Positions 1 to 13,200 of a DNA stretch of 64,000 bases are shown one piece after another. Position 1 is the first letter of the stretch. Each line of letters starts with the position of its first letter. The DNA comes from Acorus gramineus. Taxonomy: Eukaryota; Streptophyta; Magnoliopsida; Acorales; Acoraceae. The notes beneath the pieces are model-generated. The model searched no databases and was not told the origin of the DNA. It saw only the letters and a program-made list of their open reading frames with translations. Both the position numbers and the translations under genes were made by a program. Location: positions 3,959,813 to 4,023,812 of the forward strand of contig CM060852.1 in assembly GCA_030737835.1 (NCBI GenBank), written 5' to 3'.

Positions 1-583
1 TTGTGTTTCCTGGTCCCCTTCCAAGGCAATGGACAGAACAACTCATTTTGAGTATTATTTAGAAGCTTTTCGAGTGATACTCCATTTGTGGACATAACGA
101 TAATAGATTGTTTGTTAAGGTCCTGCAATTGACACTTTTTTTTTTTTTTTTAATTCATGAAGAAGAAACCATCGGCACTCAGTAGTAGCTCTTGGCCATT
201 AATTTGCACTCGGGATGCTGGACGTTTTATCAGCTGCAAATAACATTATAACAGATTGATGAAGAGAACAAGAACTCAATTGTTTTCAAATTTGCATTTC
301 ATGTTGATAAGGGGGTCAGGTGTACTATCATGACAGACAATCGAAACAGTTATGATACATCTTCCATCGAGCTTATAACTCAACAAAGATGAAATCCACA
401 AGACAAGATTTGCATTCCAGTCGAATATGAAGCAGGCTCTGACAGGATTATAAGCCCTCCCCAACAATAATGGAAAAAAAACCATAGTCATTTTGTCATC
501 AGTCCCCAAAATGCAACACTAAAGCTGCCACACGACACAAATAATCATGTACTCCAAGTAAATCAATTTTCAAGCAATGAGCT
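1..583. other. 3' flank of the pfkB kinase gene
   Basis: This is non-coding sequence downstream of the minus-strand kinase stop codon, probably including its 3' UTR. It holds a poly-T run near 130-150 and no convincing exon. Short open frames here have no recognisable domain. Confidence 0.5.
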
Positions 584-3565
584 TTAGACATTCTTGGCAA
601 ATGGAGGAATTGGAAGGCCCTTGGCCTGCATCTGCTTGTACATCCACTGCCAGTTCTCTGGTCTGACCTCACCACCTAAAGAGCGGGTCACGGAGCCGCC
701 ACTGCAAGTGCCAACCTTGCAGCACTCATCGAGTGAGAGACCATTCACTAGTCCATATATGAACCCACTTGCAAACAAGTCACCTGCTCCTGTGGCATCA
801 GTTGCATGCGCTTCTCCTACAGCAGGAATTCGAGCAACCTGAAACAGCAAGATTGTATGTAGATCACGAGGAATCAAGGATTGCACCAATGGCCTGGATA
901 TTTTGCTTGAATTTCATCAAGGACAAGAGTAACTAATTGAGCATAGAAAAAAGTGAGGGCCAATGTGAATTCAATGATGCATTTATGTTATTTTTGTTCA
1001 TCTAATTACATAATATGTGTACATATACATATAATTAATAACATGCAGTGCAACAAGTAAATGAGTTTCTGTATTCAGAAAACTTGATACAGTGTATCTG
1101 GATCCAAGGAAAGGCAGGGCCACTGAGGCTATTTCTTGGATCAGTACTTTTATCTAGATAACCTATTTTGGCATGAAATCTAGCAAGCACTAAAAATTGG
1201 CTTCAGTTATCCAAAAAGAGTTTAAACTTGAAATATTACTGGAAAAATGAAAATAAAAAAGAAATCAAAAGAGAAAAGAAGGACATGCTTTCAATTGAGA
1301 AATACAAGGTGGGGCACACCTCTTTCTCATGTTTTGCAATGCATCCTTTGGAACCAAGGGTTATCACGGACCACCGACAATATTTGGCCAAGAACGCTAA
1401 AGCAGCCTCAGGATCCGTGTTTGATTCACCCCTGAAATATTGGAGAAGCTAAAAAAAAACCATGCACCACGCAATACTCGCAGTTTTACATTAGGGATAC
1501 ATTCAACTAAATGGAGTTGCAGTTAAATCACCTCAGCAGCTCTCTGGCTTCATCTTCATTAGCGAAACACAGGTCTATATTCCCACTTTCCAATAGCTCT
1601 AGAAGAGGTGTCCTGTACTCTCGAACCATCTGGAAAATAGTTGAAAATAGGTTTAATTTTAATATTACCCATAAAAAAATGAAACAAAAAAATTAAAGTC
1701 TAGTTATACCTCAAAACTGGCCAAGTCAATGGATACAGACATTCCCTCTTGTTTGGCAATCTTCACAGCCGTTTGAATTAAGTCCATATTGAAATATGCA
1801 TATCTCATCACCAACCACTGTATACATTTGCACTCATCAAGAAGCATGAAATCTCAGGAGAGGAAAAAAAAAGTCTAAAAGGAAAGAAGCTACATGACGA
1901 GAAGGATAGTTACCTTTGCACCCTTAAAATCCCCTGTTCTCAACTCACTGGCCTGGAATGGGAAGAAAAGATGTTAGTATAATTAGGTGGTGGTACCTAA
2001 ACAGCCATAAAGCATAATCAGAAAATCCAAAACTGCATACCTGAAGCCTAACTGCGGAAGAAAGGCATGGTCGCATGGTACGATTGCCTTTAGCATCAAC
2101 CAAACATGCACACTGTAAATGTTCATTAGTTCATGATCTTTTTGGAGTCTGATAATGCAAAAGTTGAGGCAGTTGTGAATATCCATTGATTTAGCAAACA
2201 ATTGTAAGCAACTCAGAAACTTTTCAGTGCAGCTCACCTGAGCAGTATGCCCCTTCTTTGTTCTCAACCTTGAAAGGTCAACCCCATTAAAACTCATGTT
2301 ATCGACAAATAATTGGCCCTGATCGTCATCCCCACAGGCTCCAATTATTCCACATAAAAGCCCAAAACCTGCAGTCAGGCCACGGACAGTATTGGCAATG
2401 CTACCCCCAGCGATTGTTCGAATGGGAGAGATGTCCTCAACCAATGGGAGGATGTGGGTATTCACTTCGCTCAGTATATGTTCCAAGTCTTTGATTGCTA
2501 CCTGCTTGCCGTTTCGTAGTATACCAAATATTTATTACATGGAGAGAGAGAAAGGGGAAAAAACAAGACCAGAATGGAAGCTTAAATTAAGCAGATTATT
2601 GCAATGCTTGATCAGTACAAAACACAAATTCAGAGAGTTTTCATTCAATCTGCCTGTCATGGAGACTACCCTCATAAACTCATTCAATTCATGAATACAT
2701 GGAAGACATAATAAGAAGTAATGCAGCCTTAGGAAAGATTTATCGTTGACAATTGTATAGTCCATTATGCTGTATAACCATACAGAGGCAATGTTAAAAC
2801 AGTGTGTTTGATAACCGAATTAGTCAAGCTAACAAGAAATAGAAGACCATTAAACCCAAAAAAGGGGTTTTTTTTATTTTTAAGTCCCTACAAACCATCA
2901 TATTTAGTGATCGATCCCTCACTTCTTCGTATTTGGGTTTTAGTCCCCAGATTTAAAGGATAATTCATTTTTAGTCCCTGAAAGGGACCTATCCATAAAT
3001 TATGTACTTTTCTTTTTAGTCTCTGATGGGGACTAAAAAGGAATTATCTTTTAAATCTGGGGACTGAAACCTAAATACGAAGAAGTGAGGGATCAATCAC
3101 TAAATATGATGGCTTGGGGGACTTAAAAATAAAAAACCCAAAAAAAAAAAACTATTACCAACAAGAAATCGAGGCATTAGTAAGACCCATTTTCCTCTCA
3201 ATTCAATGATATAATTTGATCAAAATTGTCAATTTGAAATTCTTCAATTCCCTAAGCATCCCACAAAATCGAATCAAAGCAGACACCCACATCAACAAAA
3301 ATCACAAATACACATACACATACAGAATCTAGCAATGCATGACCACGTAACGCTATCAATTTAAAACAACCCCAAGAAACAATCCTCCCAACTAAAAAAA
3401 AAAAAAAAAAGTGAAGACGACCTGTTGAGAACCGCCAATCTCGCCGGGGATGCGATCGAGCAACGACCAATCGACCCTCGCCACGTGGTCGACCAAAGCC
3501 GACGGCTGCAGCCCCAACACCACCACCGCCGACCCTCGGACCTCACCCTCCGTTTCTGCCCCCAT
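584..3565 (-). CDS. pfkB-family carbohydrate/nucleoside kinase, 8 exons
   Basis: Predicted 363-aa cytosolic-type kinase of the pfkB/ribokinase superfamily; from memory it is closest to Arabidopsis At1g19600. Coding exons on the minus strand are 3422-3565, 2238-2501, 2041-2112, 1914-1952, 1710-1817, 1532-1629, 1320-1431 and 584-838. All junctions are GT-AG and phases agree throughout. The start ATG at 3565 begins MGAETEGEV. Exon 2 carries the N-terminal pfkB glycine motif (AGGSIANTVRGL, near residue 80). Exon 8 carries the C-terminal pfkB signature ATDATGAGDLFASG, whose Asp near residue 299 is the expected catalytic base. The family transfers phosphate from ATP to a sugar or nucleoside; this subgroup's substrate is not established as far as I know. 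The gene looks intact. Intron 1 (2502-3421) holds a foldback repeat. Confidence 0.9.
2865..3139. repeat. Foldback (hairpin) MITE in kinase intron 1
   Basis: An inverted repeat of about 275 bp. The left arm, from GGGTTTTTTTTATTTTTAAG through AGTCCCCAGATTTAAAGGAT, is mirrored almost completely by the right arm, which ends ACTTAAAAATAAAAAACCC. Each arm is about 110 bp around a short centre. This is typical of a Mutator-like or foldback MITE. No clean TSD was identified because the flanks are A-rich. As it lies in an intron, it would be transcribed into a long RNA hairpin. Confidence 0.75.
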
Positions 3566-6288
3566 CTATCTATTTATTTATTTATTTATATATAAATTTT
3601 ATTTTCTTGCCCAAGAAAATAATAAAATTAGATAAAGCAATGGCCTTTCCCCGTCTCTTTGGGTCTTTGGGGAAGGAGGGGGGAGAACTTTCTCACAATC
3701 CTTTATTTATAGGGAAAAAAAAGTTGACTAAATTACATATACTGCCACTGCGTCATTGATCGACTAGGTTTTATAAAACCAAAAATTACGAGGATGCCAC
3801 TGCACATAAAATATCTCCGGGGACCATATTTTCTTTATATTAATTCCGGCTGCACGCGTGAATAAATTAGTGGAGCATTATTGATTCTATAATCTACCTT
3901 CCGTTGATTGCGGGGTTTACCTGTAGAAAACCCACCGAAAAAACTCTTAATTTTTTTATTTATATTTTTTAATATAATTAGTTCTAAACAAACCTTTTTA
4001 TAATTTTTTTTTTTTTTTTTGGTCTTTGTTTGATTCTCTAACCTTCTTTACGGATAGGATGGGTGCTAGCCGACTTACTAAAGTTCGGTTCTCTTAAACA
4101 AGTTTTTTAAACTTTATTTTTTTTTAAATTTATATTCTGTTTTTTCATGGAATCAATATAATTTTTATGAAAAAAATTGATTGTAGATGTAGTAATGACA
4201 AAAATTTAAAAATCAATTCATAACTTTTGTTCATGTTTCCACCAAACATAAAACATAAATATTAATAGTGGTACAGTTCATACATGGACTGTGAGAAAAC
4301 AGTTGCAATTATTTTAATGGGCACGATGATCTCTGTTTAAGTTGCAAGAATTTCAAGTTAATCGTAACCATTTCTTCATATGAATTATTACAAATTTGTA
4401 GCTAGATGCACTTTTTCTCTTATCTTTTTTTTTTTTTTTTTTGAAAATTTTTGTTGAGTTGCCTCAAAAAAAAAAAAAAAAAAAGAGTAGTTGAGAATGT
4501 AGCCATATAGAGTAGCCAGAATCTTTGGCAGTTGGAGCCGTTTGCCATCTACAGTACTAGTGACATAGCCGGCAAAAGTATAACCTAAAATGTAGAGTTA
4601 GATTTATTTAAGTTACAGTAGAGAATGCGCTAAGGAGAACAAAACAAGGGAAGACTCACTGTTGAAAAGAATCACATGTAAATCCAAATGAACAGAGATA
4701 TTCACAGGAGCTGTTGAAAAGTCTCACGTATGTGGCCCACCCCTGCAAATTTGTTATCAAGTACTGTTCACAAGAAGAAAAAAAAACTCCCTGTATTACC
4801 GGCCGTGATAGAATGAGGTTACATCTATTATGTTATTTGATTAGAAAATGATACTGTGTTTCAAGTACACTATCATTCACAATCCACACTTTTTAAACCA
4901 CTCTCGCTTTTATTGAAATACATGTTATATAAAATAAAATATATACTGAAATACAATATCATTTTTTTTTCTATTTTGAAAAAATATTTTTTTTTACGTC
5001 ATATATTATCATAGAATCTTATACACCATGATAATGTAATATAATGGAGTTGCAGATCAGCCTGTAAAATGGATTAATTAAGTGTATCGGCGTTTATTTG
5101 ATTTAGTTTCCTTTTAACATTTGAAATACATATCATTTTGTGAAGAACATATAATAATGACTCTTATTTTATGTCTCTTGTGAAATTAAAAAAAATGAAT
5201 GTAGAGCTGATTAAAAAAAAAAAAAAACTCAATAATCTAATAAACAAGCAAAGGCTAAAGATGCAGATGTAGGACAGATTTGGAAAGAAATCATTGCAGA
5301 ATATTTGATTTCAAATCTGTTATCAAAATAAATTTTTATGAGATTTTATTTAGGAATTTAGGATTTTTAGGATCTTATGTTTTATTTTATTAAATTTTAA
5401 TTATTGTCATTGTAATTGTGTCTTTACTATTTTTAGTAAAGTCATAAAAAAAAAAAAAATTTTTATCAATAATATTTCGAATTTCCTCTATTTTGGGGCT
5501 TTCTTCCTTGTGGATTCAAGGATTCCTTGTGGATTCAAGGAGCTTATGAGATCTCAACGCTGGTTGGATCTTTTTATTAGTTTCACGCTGCGTTATGCAT
5601 GAAAACCATCTTCAAAAGATCTGAAAAAACACACATGTTCTTTCTCTTCCCATCAGTCTAAAGTGCAGACATTTTCAATCCCATTTTGTAAACCCATTAA
5701 TGGATTGCACATATAAAAGAGAGCACAAACTATGATATTAGGATATGAAAGAAAGAACAATACTAGTCATATAGAGTCAATAATCTAAATCTAGAGCCAG
5801 ACTCGGCACTATTATTTGGAATAGTTGTCTTTGAATGTCACCAAACCACACAATGAACATCAACCCAATCTGGATTACCACCTGCTCCATCTCCAGATTC
5901 ACACATCCGCACTTGAAGTTAAACAGTAATCCAGCTTTTTATTATTATTATTATTTTATAAACATGAACAACCCAATGTTGCTTTCTCACTGGCTAAACA
6001 ATATAATCAAAGCAAACTTGCTGTCAATCTTAAATCTTAATGTAATAAAGTAGCATCAATTTTTCCCCAAAAGGGACCATTCAGGTCCTAGGAAACAGAA
6101 ATGTTTTAAGAAGAGTATACGTTTGAATGGAAAACATGGCTTTAGCTTCAAAAACTACTTGGGGAAGATGGTATAAGTACAAGAATGCTCAATCATTGGG
6201 CGCTGTTTTTTTTTTTTTTTTTTGAAATAAGGTAGAACTTGCTACCAACACTTCTATTATAAAATATGTTAGTCATTGGATGCTGTTT
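3566..6288. other. AT-rich intergenic region
   Basis: This is the 5' flank of the kinase gene followed by AT-rich DNA with many A/T homopolymers (near 4010, 4430, 4470, 5215, 5450). The stretch 5270-5610 contains TTCCTTGTGGATTCAAGG twice in tandem, followed by sequence resembling the R/U5 part of an LTR. This is too weak to call. No coding sequence was recognised. Confidence 0.4.
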
Positions 6289-7126
6289 AAGTCTGTCAAC
6301 AGGTCGGGTTTGGGCCGGGTTGGGGTGGACCCGGACCCGACCCGTGGCAAGACCCAGCGGATCTTTGAAAATGTGGACCTGGACTCGAACCCAGCCCGGC
6401 CCGACCCGACCCGAATACGGTTAATAAAAAAAAAAAAGAGCTCATGAATTTATTTGCCTTATCATTTTATTAGAAAAATTTTGTATAAAACATTAGTTTT
6501 GAGCTTTCTAAACTGGTATCCTAACATTATGTTTGAACATATTTTTGTACAATTCAAAACAATAAACACTAACATATAACATTCAAAGTAAACAAAAATC
6601 TAAACAATATAACAATGAACTAAAAGGGAGAGCTAATGGTTATTTGTGTCACAAAGTAAAAGTTCAAAACAATAGACTCTACATATTAATCGAAATATCA
6701 TTCAAAACAGTAAACACTAACATATTAACCTAAACAATGAACATAAATCATGCAACAAACCAATTAATTATACAAATTCAAAAGCTAATAAACTAATAAG
6801 GTTTGTCAACATGTGGGTTTGGTTGGTTATAGGTTATGATTTATGGGCTTCGTTATAGACTTATGGATACAAAAATGAGTTAAAACTTATACATGTAACT
6901 TGATAAATAAGAAATAAAATTATGGATCAACTAATACTAATAGTCTTGTAATATATGAGCATATATTAATAAAACAGTCGGGTCTCGAATCCAACGGGTC
7001 AGGGCAGGGTGGACCCGGACTCGACCCGTTTGTTTGTTCGGGTCCACCGGGTCAGATCCAAATCGGGTCGGGTATATTACACGTGTAATCGAATCCGAGT
7101 CTGGACCCGACCCGTTGACAGGCCCA
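6289..7126. mobile_element. Non-autonomous hAT element, family A copy 1
   Basis: An 838-bp element with imperfect terminal inverted repeats: left GTCTGTCAACAGGTCGGG; right, reversed, GGGCCTGTCAACGGGTCGGG. Clusters of GGGTCGGGTCCGGG-type subterminal repeats flank an AT-rich core. No transposase is present. The 8-bp TSD is degraded (TGCTGTTT against GTGTTGTT at best), suggesting age. A second copy in the opposite orientation lies at 22899-23722 and shares internal sequence such as ATTACACGTGTAAT. Confidence 0.75.
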
Positions 7127-8520
7127 GTGTTGTTACACTCAATTTTTTTTAATCTAAAAATATATATTGTCATATATGTATCGTTGGAAATCCAGTGAGA
7201 CATGCATCGATGGACGAAGGATATACATTGTTAACATTTTTTTTAACTTTTACTAAAAATATGTTCATTCAATTTGAAATGAAGTGATATATACTTTTTA
7301 TCAAAACATATATATCAATAGATAATGTTTACTATTTTTAAAAAGGAAAAATTACTTATAATTCCCTATAAACTGCTCGAAATCCATATAATTCTCTGAC
7401 TTTTCTTGAAGTCCATATGACCCCCTGAAAACACCTATGTAAATCCAAATATCCTCACATTTGGACGGATAACATGACTTTAGTTTCAAAAACTACTTGG
7501 GGTTAAACATGACTTTAGTCATTCTAAAATATAGTCCTATATGCATCTTTAGAAATCTGATGAAACATATGCGCTAATAAATGAATTATATGAATCGTTA
7601 AGTTTTTTTTTACATCCACTAAAAATTGGTTCATTCAATTCGAAATAGAGTGATATACAATTTTTTTTATTAAAAACATATACATCGTTAAATAATATTT
7701 ACTATTTTAAAAAAATAAAAACATATATGATATGTATTTTAAACTGTAAAAAAGATTAAGTCTAACATTTTCCTTAATCATGTGATGAAACCAATCTAAC
7801 TCCAACCCCTTTCGACCCACCAACATGGGAAGCCCAACCCAAACCCAAATTCAAAAAGTATTAAATTTTAGATAAAAATAAATTCAACGATTCAACTTTT
7901 ATTTCAAAATTAAACAAGACTTAAAACATTTAAGTTTACCACTCATTAATTTAGGTTTGGGTTATTTGACCCTCAACATGAATTAGGTTCGGGTTGAACT
8001 CAGATCAGTTCAAAAATCATGTTCGGTCGGGTTGAACCAGCCATAGTTGCACTCAGTCCAACTAGGCATGGCCCAGGTCATCCTGGTCCGCCTTCTATAG
8101 ATGACGATGGGCCTGCACGGAAATATGACCCATCAAACTGACGAGCCAGGCCCGTCTTGCACCTCTAGTCCTCCTCTATCATGACCACACCACAGGAGTC
8201 AGGATCAGGGGGCCACTGATTAGTAAATTTAGCATCGCCGACAAGGACAGAAAGGTAATTCCGGCACTGAAGTTTTTCTTCTTCCGCTCCTCCGCCTCTT
8301 CAACGCCTTCCTCTTTAGAATATTTTCGATCAACCCCAACGAAACCCTAATTTCGTACTCCCATTTGTGTTCTTCATCACAGATCCGTCAGTGAAGCCTC
8401 AGATCAAGCACCGGTATTAGTCGATCTCCTCTCAGAACCACCAGATCCAGGTTTCTAGGTTTTTATAAGGTGATCTTACCAGTTATTCTTCTCTAATTGT
8501 CAGATATCGTTCGGACATTA
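7127..8520. other. Intergenic DNA and RER1 5' region
   Basis: AT-rich DNA holding a stretch at 7340-7460 of the 'ATCCATATAA'-type repeat family seen again at 23940, 28700 and 41630. From about 8260 the sequence becomes pyrimidine-rich (CTTCTTCCGCTCCTCCGCCTC), which fits the 5' UTR of the RER1 gene. No clear TATA box was chosen. Confidence 0.4.
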
Positions 8521-11500
8521 ATGGAAGGACTCTCAGAGGATCAGGCGTCGGAACCGTCGGTTCCTCTGGCGAAGTGGAGGAGGGACTTCTCGAGGGCTTT
8601 CCGGTATTACCTCGACCGATCGACGCCTCATCCTGTTGGGAGGTGGCTTGGGACACTAGCCATCGCGATCATCTATGTGTTGCGGGTCTATCTCATTCAG
8701 GGCTTCTACATCGTCTCTTACGGCCTCGGGATCTACTTGCTGAACCTCCTCATCGGTTTCCTCTCCCCGCAAGTCGATCCGGAGCTGGAAGTGGACGGGG
8801 CTTCACTCCCGACGAGGGGATCTGATGAGTTCAGGCCTTTCATCCGCCGCCTCCCTGAGTTCAAGTTCTGGTAATCTCTTATGTTGTTTTTTTGTGTTCA
8901 AAAGTGAGTTTTTTTTGTCTGGTGACTTTTAAACGGGAGCTCTTTGTGTGTATTTAGAGTGCATTTGGTTTCTGTTTCTTTAGGATGGATGTGTAGCGCT
9001 TCATTTCTTGCAAGAAGAATCTTACTTTCTGATCTGCATTATTATCTTTTATAATACGAAACCTGCATGGGGATTGAAATGGTGTCTTGCTTCTTGTACA
9101 TGTCATACGTAGGGATCAAGGTTGGGACTTTGAATGTGATTGATATGCATTTTCAGTTTTTACCCTTGTAACTTGCATTTAGGTGTTGCATGCAATTTGT
9201 TTATGTTTGTGGCTCCTGAGCAATGAACTTGTCTCTCAAAGGAGGGGAGAATGTGTGGATACGTATCACTTCTTTATTGAAGGACTGGGGCTGAGGGTGT
9301 GTTGCAACAAGTGGGAATGGGGTGGTTGTTGCCGTGAGGGTAGGGTCCGGTAGTATTTTGTTGTTGGATTTTTTTCTTTACTTTATTTTTACCTTTTGTT
9401 TTAAAACATTGTGTAGAGAGGGACCTCACATCTCCTCTTTGGAGGTATTCCTTTACATCAAGCATTGAAAAATATCCCATCTTTTCTCAAAAAACTTGCA
9501 TTTAGGTGTCAAATCACTCTTTTGTTAGTTCTATTTGATGTGAATGAAATGTAGATTAATCCTTCATTTTTCTGCCATTTCAGACTGGATATTATATTTT
9601 TCTGATGGGTGACAACGATCTGGGTTTTGCTGTATGACTGTATCCGTGATTAGAAATTCATTGGATTAGTCCAGTTGAATATTCACTTGTGGATATCACC
9701 GTTAGGCGAAAGGCGCGAATTTGTGGAAAATATGGGATTTTGGATGGGTAACTGGTTGACTTGAAATAATATAGATAGATTTTGAGTTGTTCAGTGAATG
9801 CATGAGTTAAAATCTGTAACAAATCTGATGGGACATGGCATTATGGAGAACTAAATTGCATGTTTGACACTTGACTACTAAAGAGTGTCAGGCTCAGGCA
9901 TATGCCCAAGTGAAGAAGTTATAGCTGTCCACAGAGAGACAACAAAGCTTAGCTCTTTCCATTCCCGAGTAACAGAAGCTATACATCTTTTCTCACTGAA
10001 AATTATAATCGAAGCAAGGGCTCACAAACTTATAGCTAAGTCAGAGTACACCAACCATGACTTAATACATTTAAGGGATGATTCTCACGTTTTGGATCTA
10101 TTTGGAGAATGGAGTGTCTTGACCCAAACCTTCTAGTCTACCAATCACTAGTGTCAAGCATTGGATTTTGGCATTGACTACCAGTGTGTTTAGTTTATAA
10201 TTGCATATCTGAAACTGTCATGATTGATTGAAGGGCATGATTCACAATTAATCTACTCATTGCTGGGACATTGAGTATCTTTTAATGTTAGGCATCATTA
10301 GCTTCTTCTCATTCCCTTTGAGAGAACTTTTGAAACAGAAAATTTCTGCCCTTGCTAATTCCTATCAACTGCTAAGTGATGATTACTGAAATTTATTCAT
10401 CTCAAATTTCAGTAGCTTATTTGATTTTTGAATACCATGCCTTCATTCTTTGTTTGTCAAAAAAAAAACCATTTTATGCTTTTTTCTAAGAAAGATATTG
10501 CTCACTCTGGTTTTTTTTTTTTTTTTTGGTGGTTGGGTGGGGGGTGGTTCCACTTTTGCCCACTTTCATTGGTGGGATCTGGTTGGGGGATATAAGTATC
10601 TCCCACAATTCCTAATAACCACTCCTACCTGCTTCTATTAACTATCTTAGAATATGTGCTTTATTTAATAAGTAATCTCATATGATATTCCATCCTTCTT
10701 CAAAGAAAGTGTCCTCAAGGTCCAATTTCTGTCTTCAGATCCATATGAACAACTGTCAAATAAGATATGACCACTTCGTGGGGTGTTCCTCCTTACAACC
10801 ACTTTGAGAGGGTTGTTTCCCACACCTTTGGTCTACACAATGCTCGATGGTCCATCAAACTCACTGACCTAATAAAGTAGCTCTGATACTAATTATTATG
10901 TTTTTTTTGTTCATAAGAAAAATACTGCTCTTAGAGGGAACCAAAACCTCCAATGTTGCCCACTGTGAGGGTGCTAAACCTCAACTGTCGTTTGCAAAAG
11001 AGGCAAGAAACTCGAAACTGAAATAACTCTTTTATTCATGATAGCGAAACAGCATTTAGAACTCTTATATATAGCAAATACAAAATCCCATGACCCTTAG
11101 TAACCACCCACTCTTACCCACCATCTATCCTAAAGTGTGGCTTTATTTTAGTATGATATATGCACACAACATGAACTTATTATCTTTTAAATAGCATCAC
11201 GTCATGCGTGTCAAATCTGATGAATTAATTTTTTTCAGGCTGGAGAAGAGAACACTATTTTCAAATTCTAGTGTCAATTTTCTTTCATGTGCATGATTCT
11301 TCAATTTGGTCTGATAAATATACTTCTGGAAAATATTTACAATATTCCTATAATAGTGGCAATCTTTATTACAGATGGTTGGTTCTTGAATTGGAAGAAG
11401 GATTATTTTGACGGTTAATAATGATGGTGTTATCTTTTGGCATGCTAGAAATAGACAAGTAGCTTGATTTTATTATGCATTTCTTTTGTTTTCAGGTATG

Positions 11501-11845
11501 CAATGACAAAGGCCTTTTGTGTAGCCTTTGTTATGACCTTCTTCTCTGTATTTGATGTTCCGGTCTTTTGGCCAATACTTCTGTGCTACTGGATTGTTCT
11601 TTTTGTCCTGACAATGAAACGTCAGATTCTACACATGATCAAGTACAGATATGTGCCGTTCAACTTTGGGAAGCAGGTCTGTTCTTGCTATGGCTCTATT
11701 ACTGTTCTTTTATGATTGCCCAATTCTTCTTAAAATCATTGTTGTTGACTACAACATTTATTTGCTTGTTTTTATAATGTTATATCAGAGGTATGATCGA
11801 AGGAATGCTGCTGGAAGCAGTAACAGCTTATCAAGGGACAGATAA
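8521..11845 (+). CDS. RER1: RER1 Golgi-to-ER retrieval receptor, 3 exons
   Basis: Predicted 195-aa membrane protein, the usual length for plant RER1. Exons are 8521-8870, 11496-11676 and 11789-11845, joined with GT-AG introns in phase (TTC TG|G TAT). RER1 sits in early Golgi and recycles escaped ER membrane proteins in COPI vesicles. Visible hallmarks are HPVGRWLGT, then hydrophobic segments around residues 42-80 and 122-160, the acidic QVDPELE loop, and the tail FNFGKQRYDRR. I chose the ATG at 8521 because it gives the canonical MEGLSEDQ start; upstream in-frame sequence lacks an ATG. Intron 1 is 2.6 kb and contains a small LTR fossil. The C-terminus ends SLSRDR; I saw no KKxx retrieval signal. 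Confidence 0.92.
10450..11170 (-). mobile_element. Fossil TRIM-like LTR element in RER1 intron 1
   Basis: Two diverged direct repeats, about 10455-10690 and 10897-11170, share end segments. The longer copy has TATA-like and AATAAA-like elements when read on the minus strand. Between them, at about 10879-10891, lies a primer-binding-site-like stretch resembling the complement of initiator Met tRNA. No coding domain is present. Size and layout fit a terminal-repeat retrotransposon in miniature. The divergence between repeats suggests an old, broken copy. Boundaries are approximate. Confidence 0.5.
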
Positions 11846-12390
11846 AGAAGATGCACCACCAGGATGATTATTAGGGTCCAGGAAGAGTAAACACGCACCT
11901 TGCACCCAGATTCATGTTTTTTTTAGATTCAGAATGAACAATATTCTGTCATTTGAAATTTGAAATACTAATGGCCTTAGGTTTTTAGTTCATTTGCCTG
12001 CCTGTGTTTGTGGCATACATGGCATATGAAACTGGAAAAGATCTGTGTATATATATGGTAATTCTTTTCGTTTGCTCTTCTGGATTTTCTTTGGAAAAGG
12101 ATAGACATTTAATATTCTCTCCCCTTCACTGGAGCTGGGTTTTTTTTTTTTTTTTTTCTTGAAATAAAAATGGGTTTATGAATTCTTTTATTCGAGTCTG
12201 CAGTGACTTTGAACGTTATAGAACTGTATAGTCAATTAATCGAATTCGAAATATATGTATCACTCTTTTATTGGATGTTGATGGTATTACACAAATTCAA
12301 GCTTTTATTTTAGTTGGTAACATGTCCATTTCACGTTTTTATTTTTTATTTCTTGGTATCGCGTTTTTTAATTTTTGATTGATCGGTAGT
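11846..12390. other. RER1 3' UTR and flank
   Basis: Downstream of the RER1 stop codon. An AT-rich 3' UTR is likely to end by about 12060-12200. Nothing else is recognised apart from poly-T tracts near 12140. Confidence 0.45.
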
Positions 12391-12560
12391 TGATGCATCC
12401 CATCCCATGCTGCCCTCGTGAGAGCCCTGACAACTATATTTTTGGTTGGTTTCCCCCAATTCAGAATTTTCCACCAAATCGGCTTTTTTTTAATGATCTC
12501 ACTTGTGTGGACCCACAAAATGAAAAAAAAAAGAAAAAAAAGAAGGAAGAAGGGTGAAAT
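12390..12560 (+). repeat. Duplicate of PPO upstream flank
   Basis: This stretch (GATGCATCCCATCCCATGCT onward, through the CACAAAATGA motif) closely resembles 29219-29390, which lies upstream of the second intact PPO gene. It marks the start of an ancestral PPO duplication unit, whose promoter and exon-1 remnant follow at 13.2-14.0 kb. Confidence 0.6.
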
Positions 12561-13200
12561 CGATTAAGCTATTTGAAAAGTTAATTAAATTAATTTTAGT
12601 TATTATAAAATTAAAAAACTACAAGTCTCCTGGAAAGTAAAAATGGTTAACGGATTTAATTTTCAGTTAAATTGTTCTAATAAATACATTCAAATAAGTC
12701 CTTACAAAATATGAAAAATTCGACTTAGTCATTTTGAAGATAAAAATGTCCTTTTATTTTCTATAAAATTCTCTTACTATCTTATACTCAGCAATGGTAA
12801 AAAAAGAAAAAAAATCGATATAACTCTCTCGAAATTTATGAAAATTGAAAAATGTCTATATAAAATCAGTAAATCTTTTTAAAGTTAACAATAAATCTGA
12901 TTAGTGTATTACAGTAATTTATTAAATAAATTTAAAAAGTGTATTACATTAATTTATAATATAATAGAGTCATCCACAGGTCTCGTTAATTTCGATTAGA
13001 TAGGGATTAAAATAAATATTGTCTAATAAGATAGAGACTTGAGGGGATTTACCAATTTTATAGAAACATTTTTTGATTTTCATAAACTTATAAGGAGCTA
13101 TATCTATTTTTTAAAAATAAAGGATGAGAATATTCTGATAAATTTTAATACGTAGTTAAAATTAATCGTATATAATATATATAATATATAATATATTAAG
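12560..13200. other. AT-rich DNA inside the PPO upstream unit
   Basis: Sequence without an equivalent near the second PPO gene. It contains motifs like AACTCTCTCGAAATTTATGA (12822) and their inverse near 13075, so it is probably another degenerate inverted-repeat MITE of the 41.6-kb family. No coding sequence was seen. Confidence 0.35.

Noticed and set aside
5270-5610. Possible solo LTR near a TTCCTTGTGGATTCAAGG direct repeat
   Set aside because: Only one suggestive stretch, no paired ends, primer site or TSD; noted in the gap entry but not called.
8497-8520. Upstream extension of RER1 by eight codons
   Set aside because: There is no ATG in that extension; MEGLSEDQ at 8521 is the canonical start.
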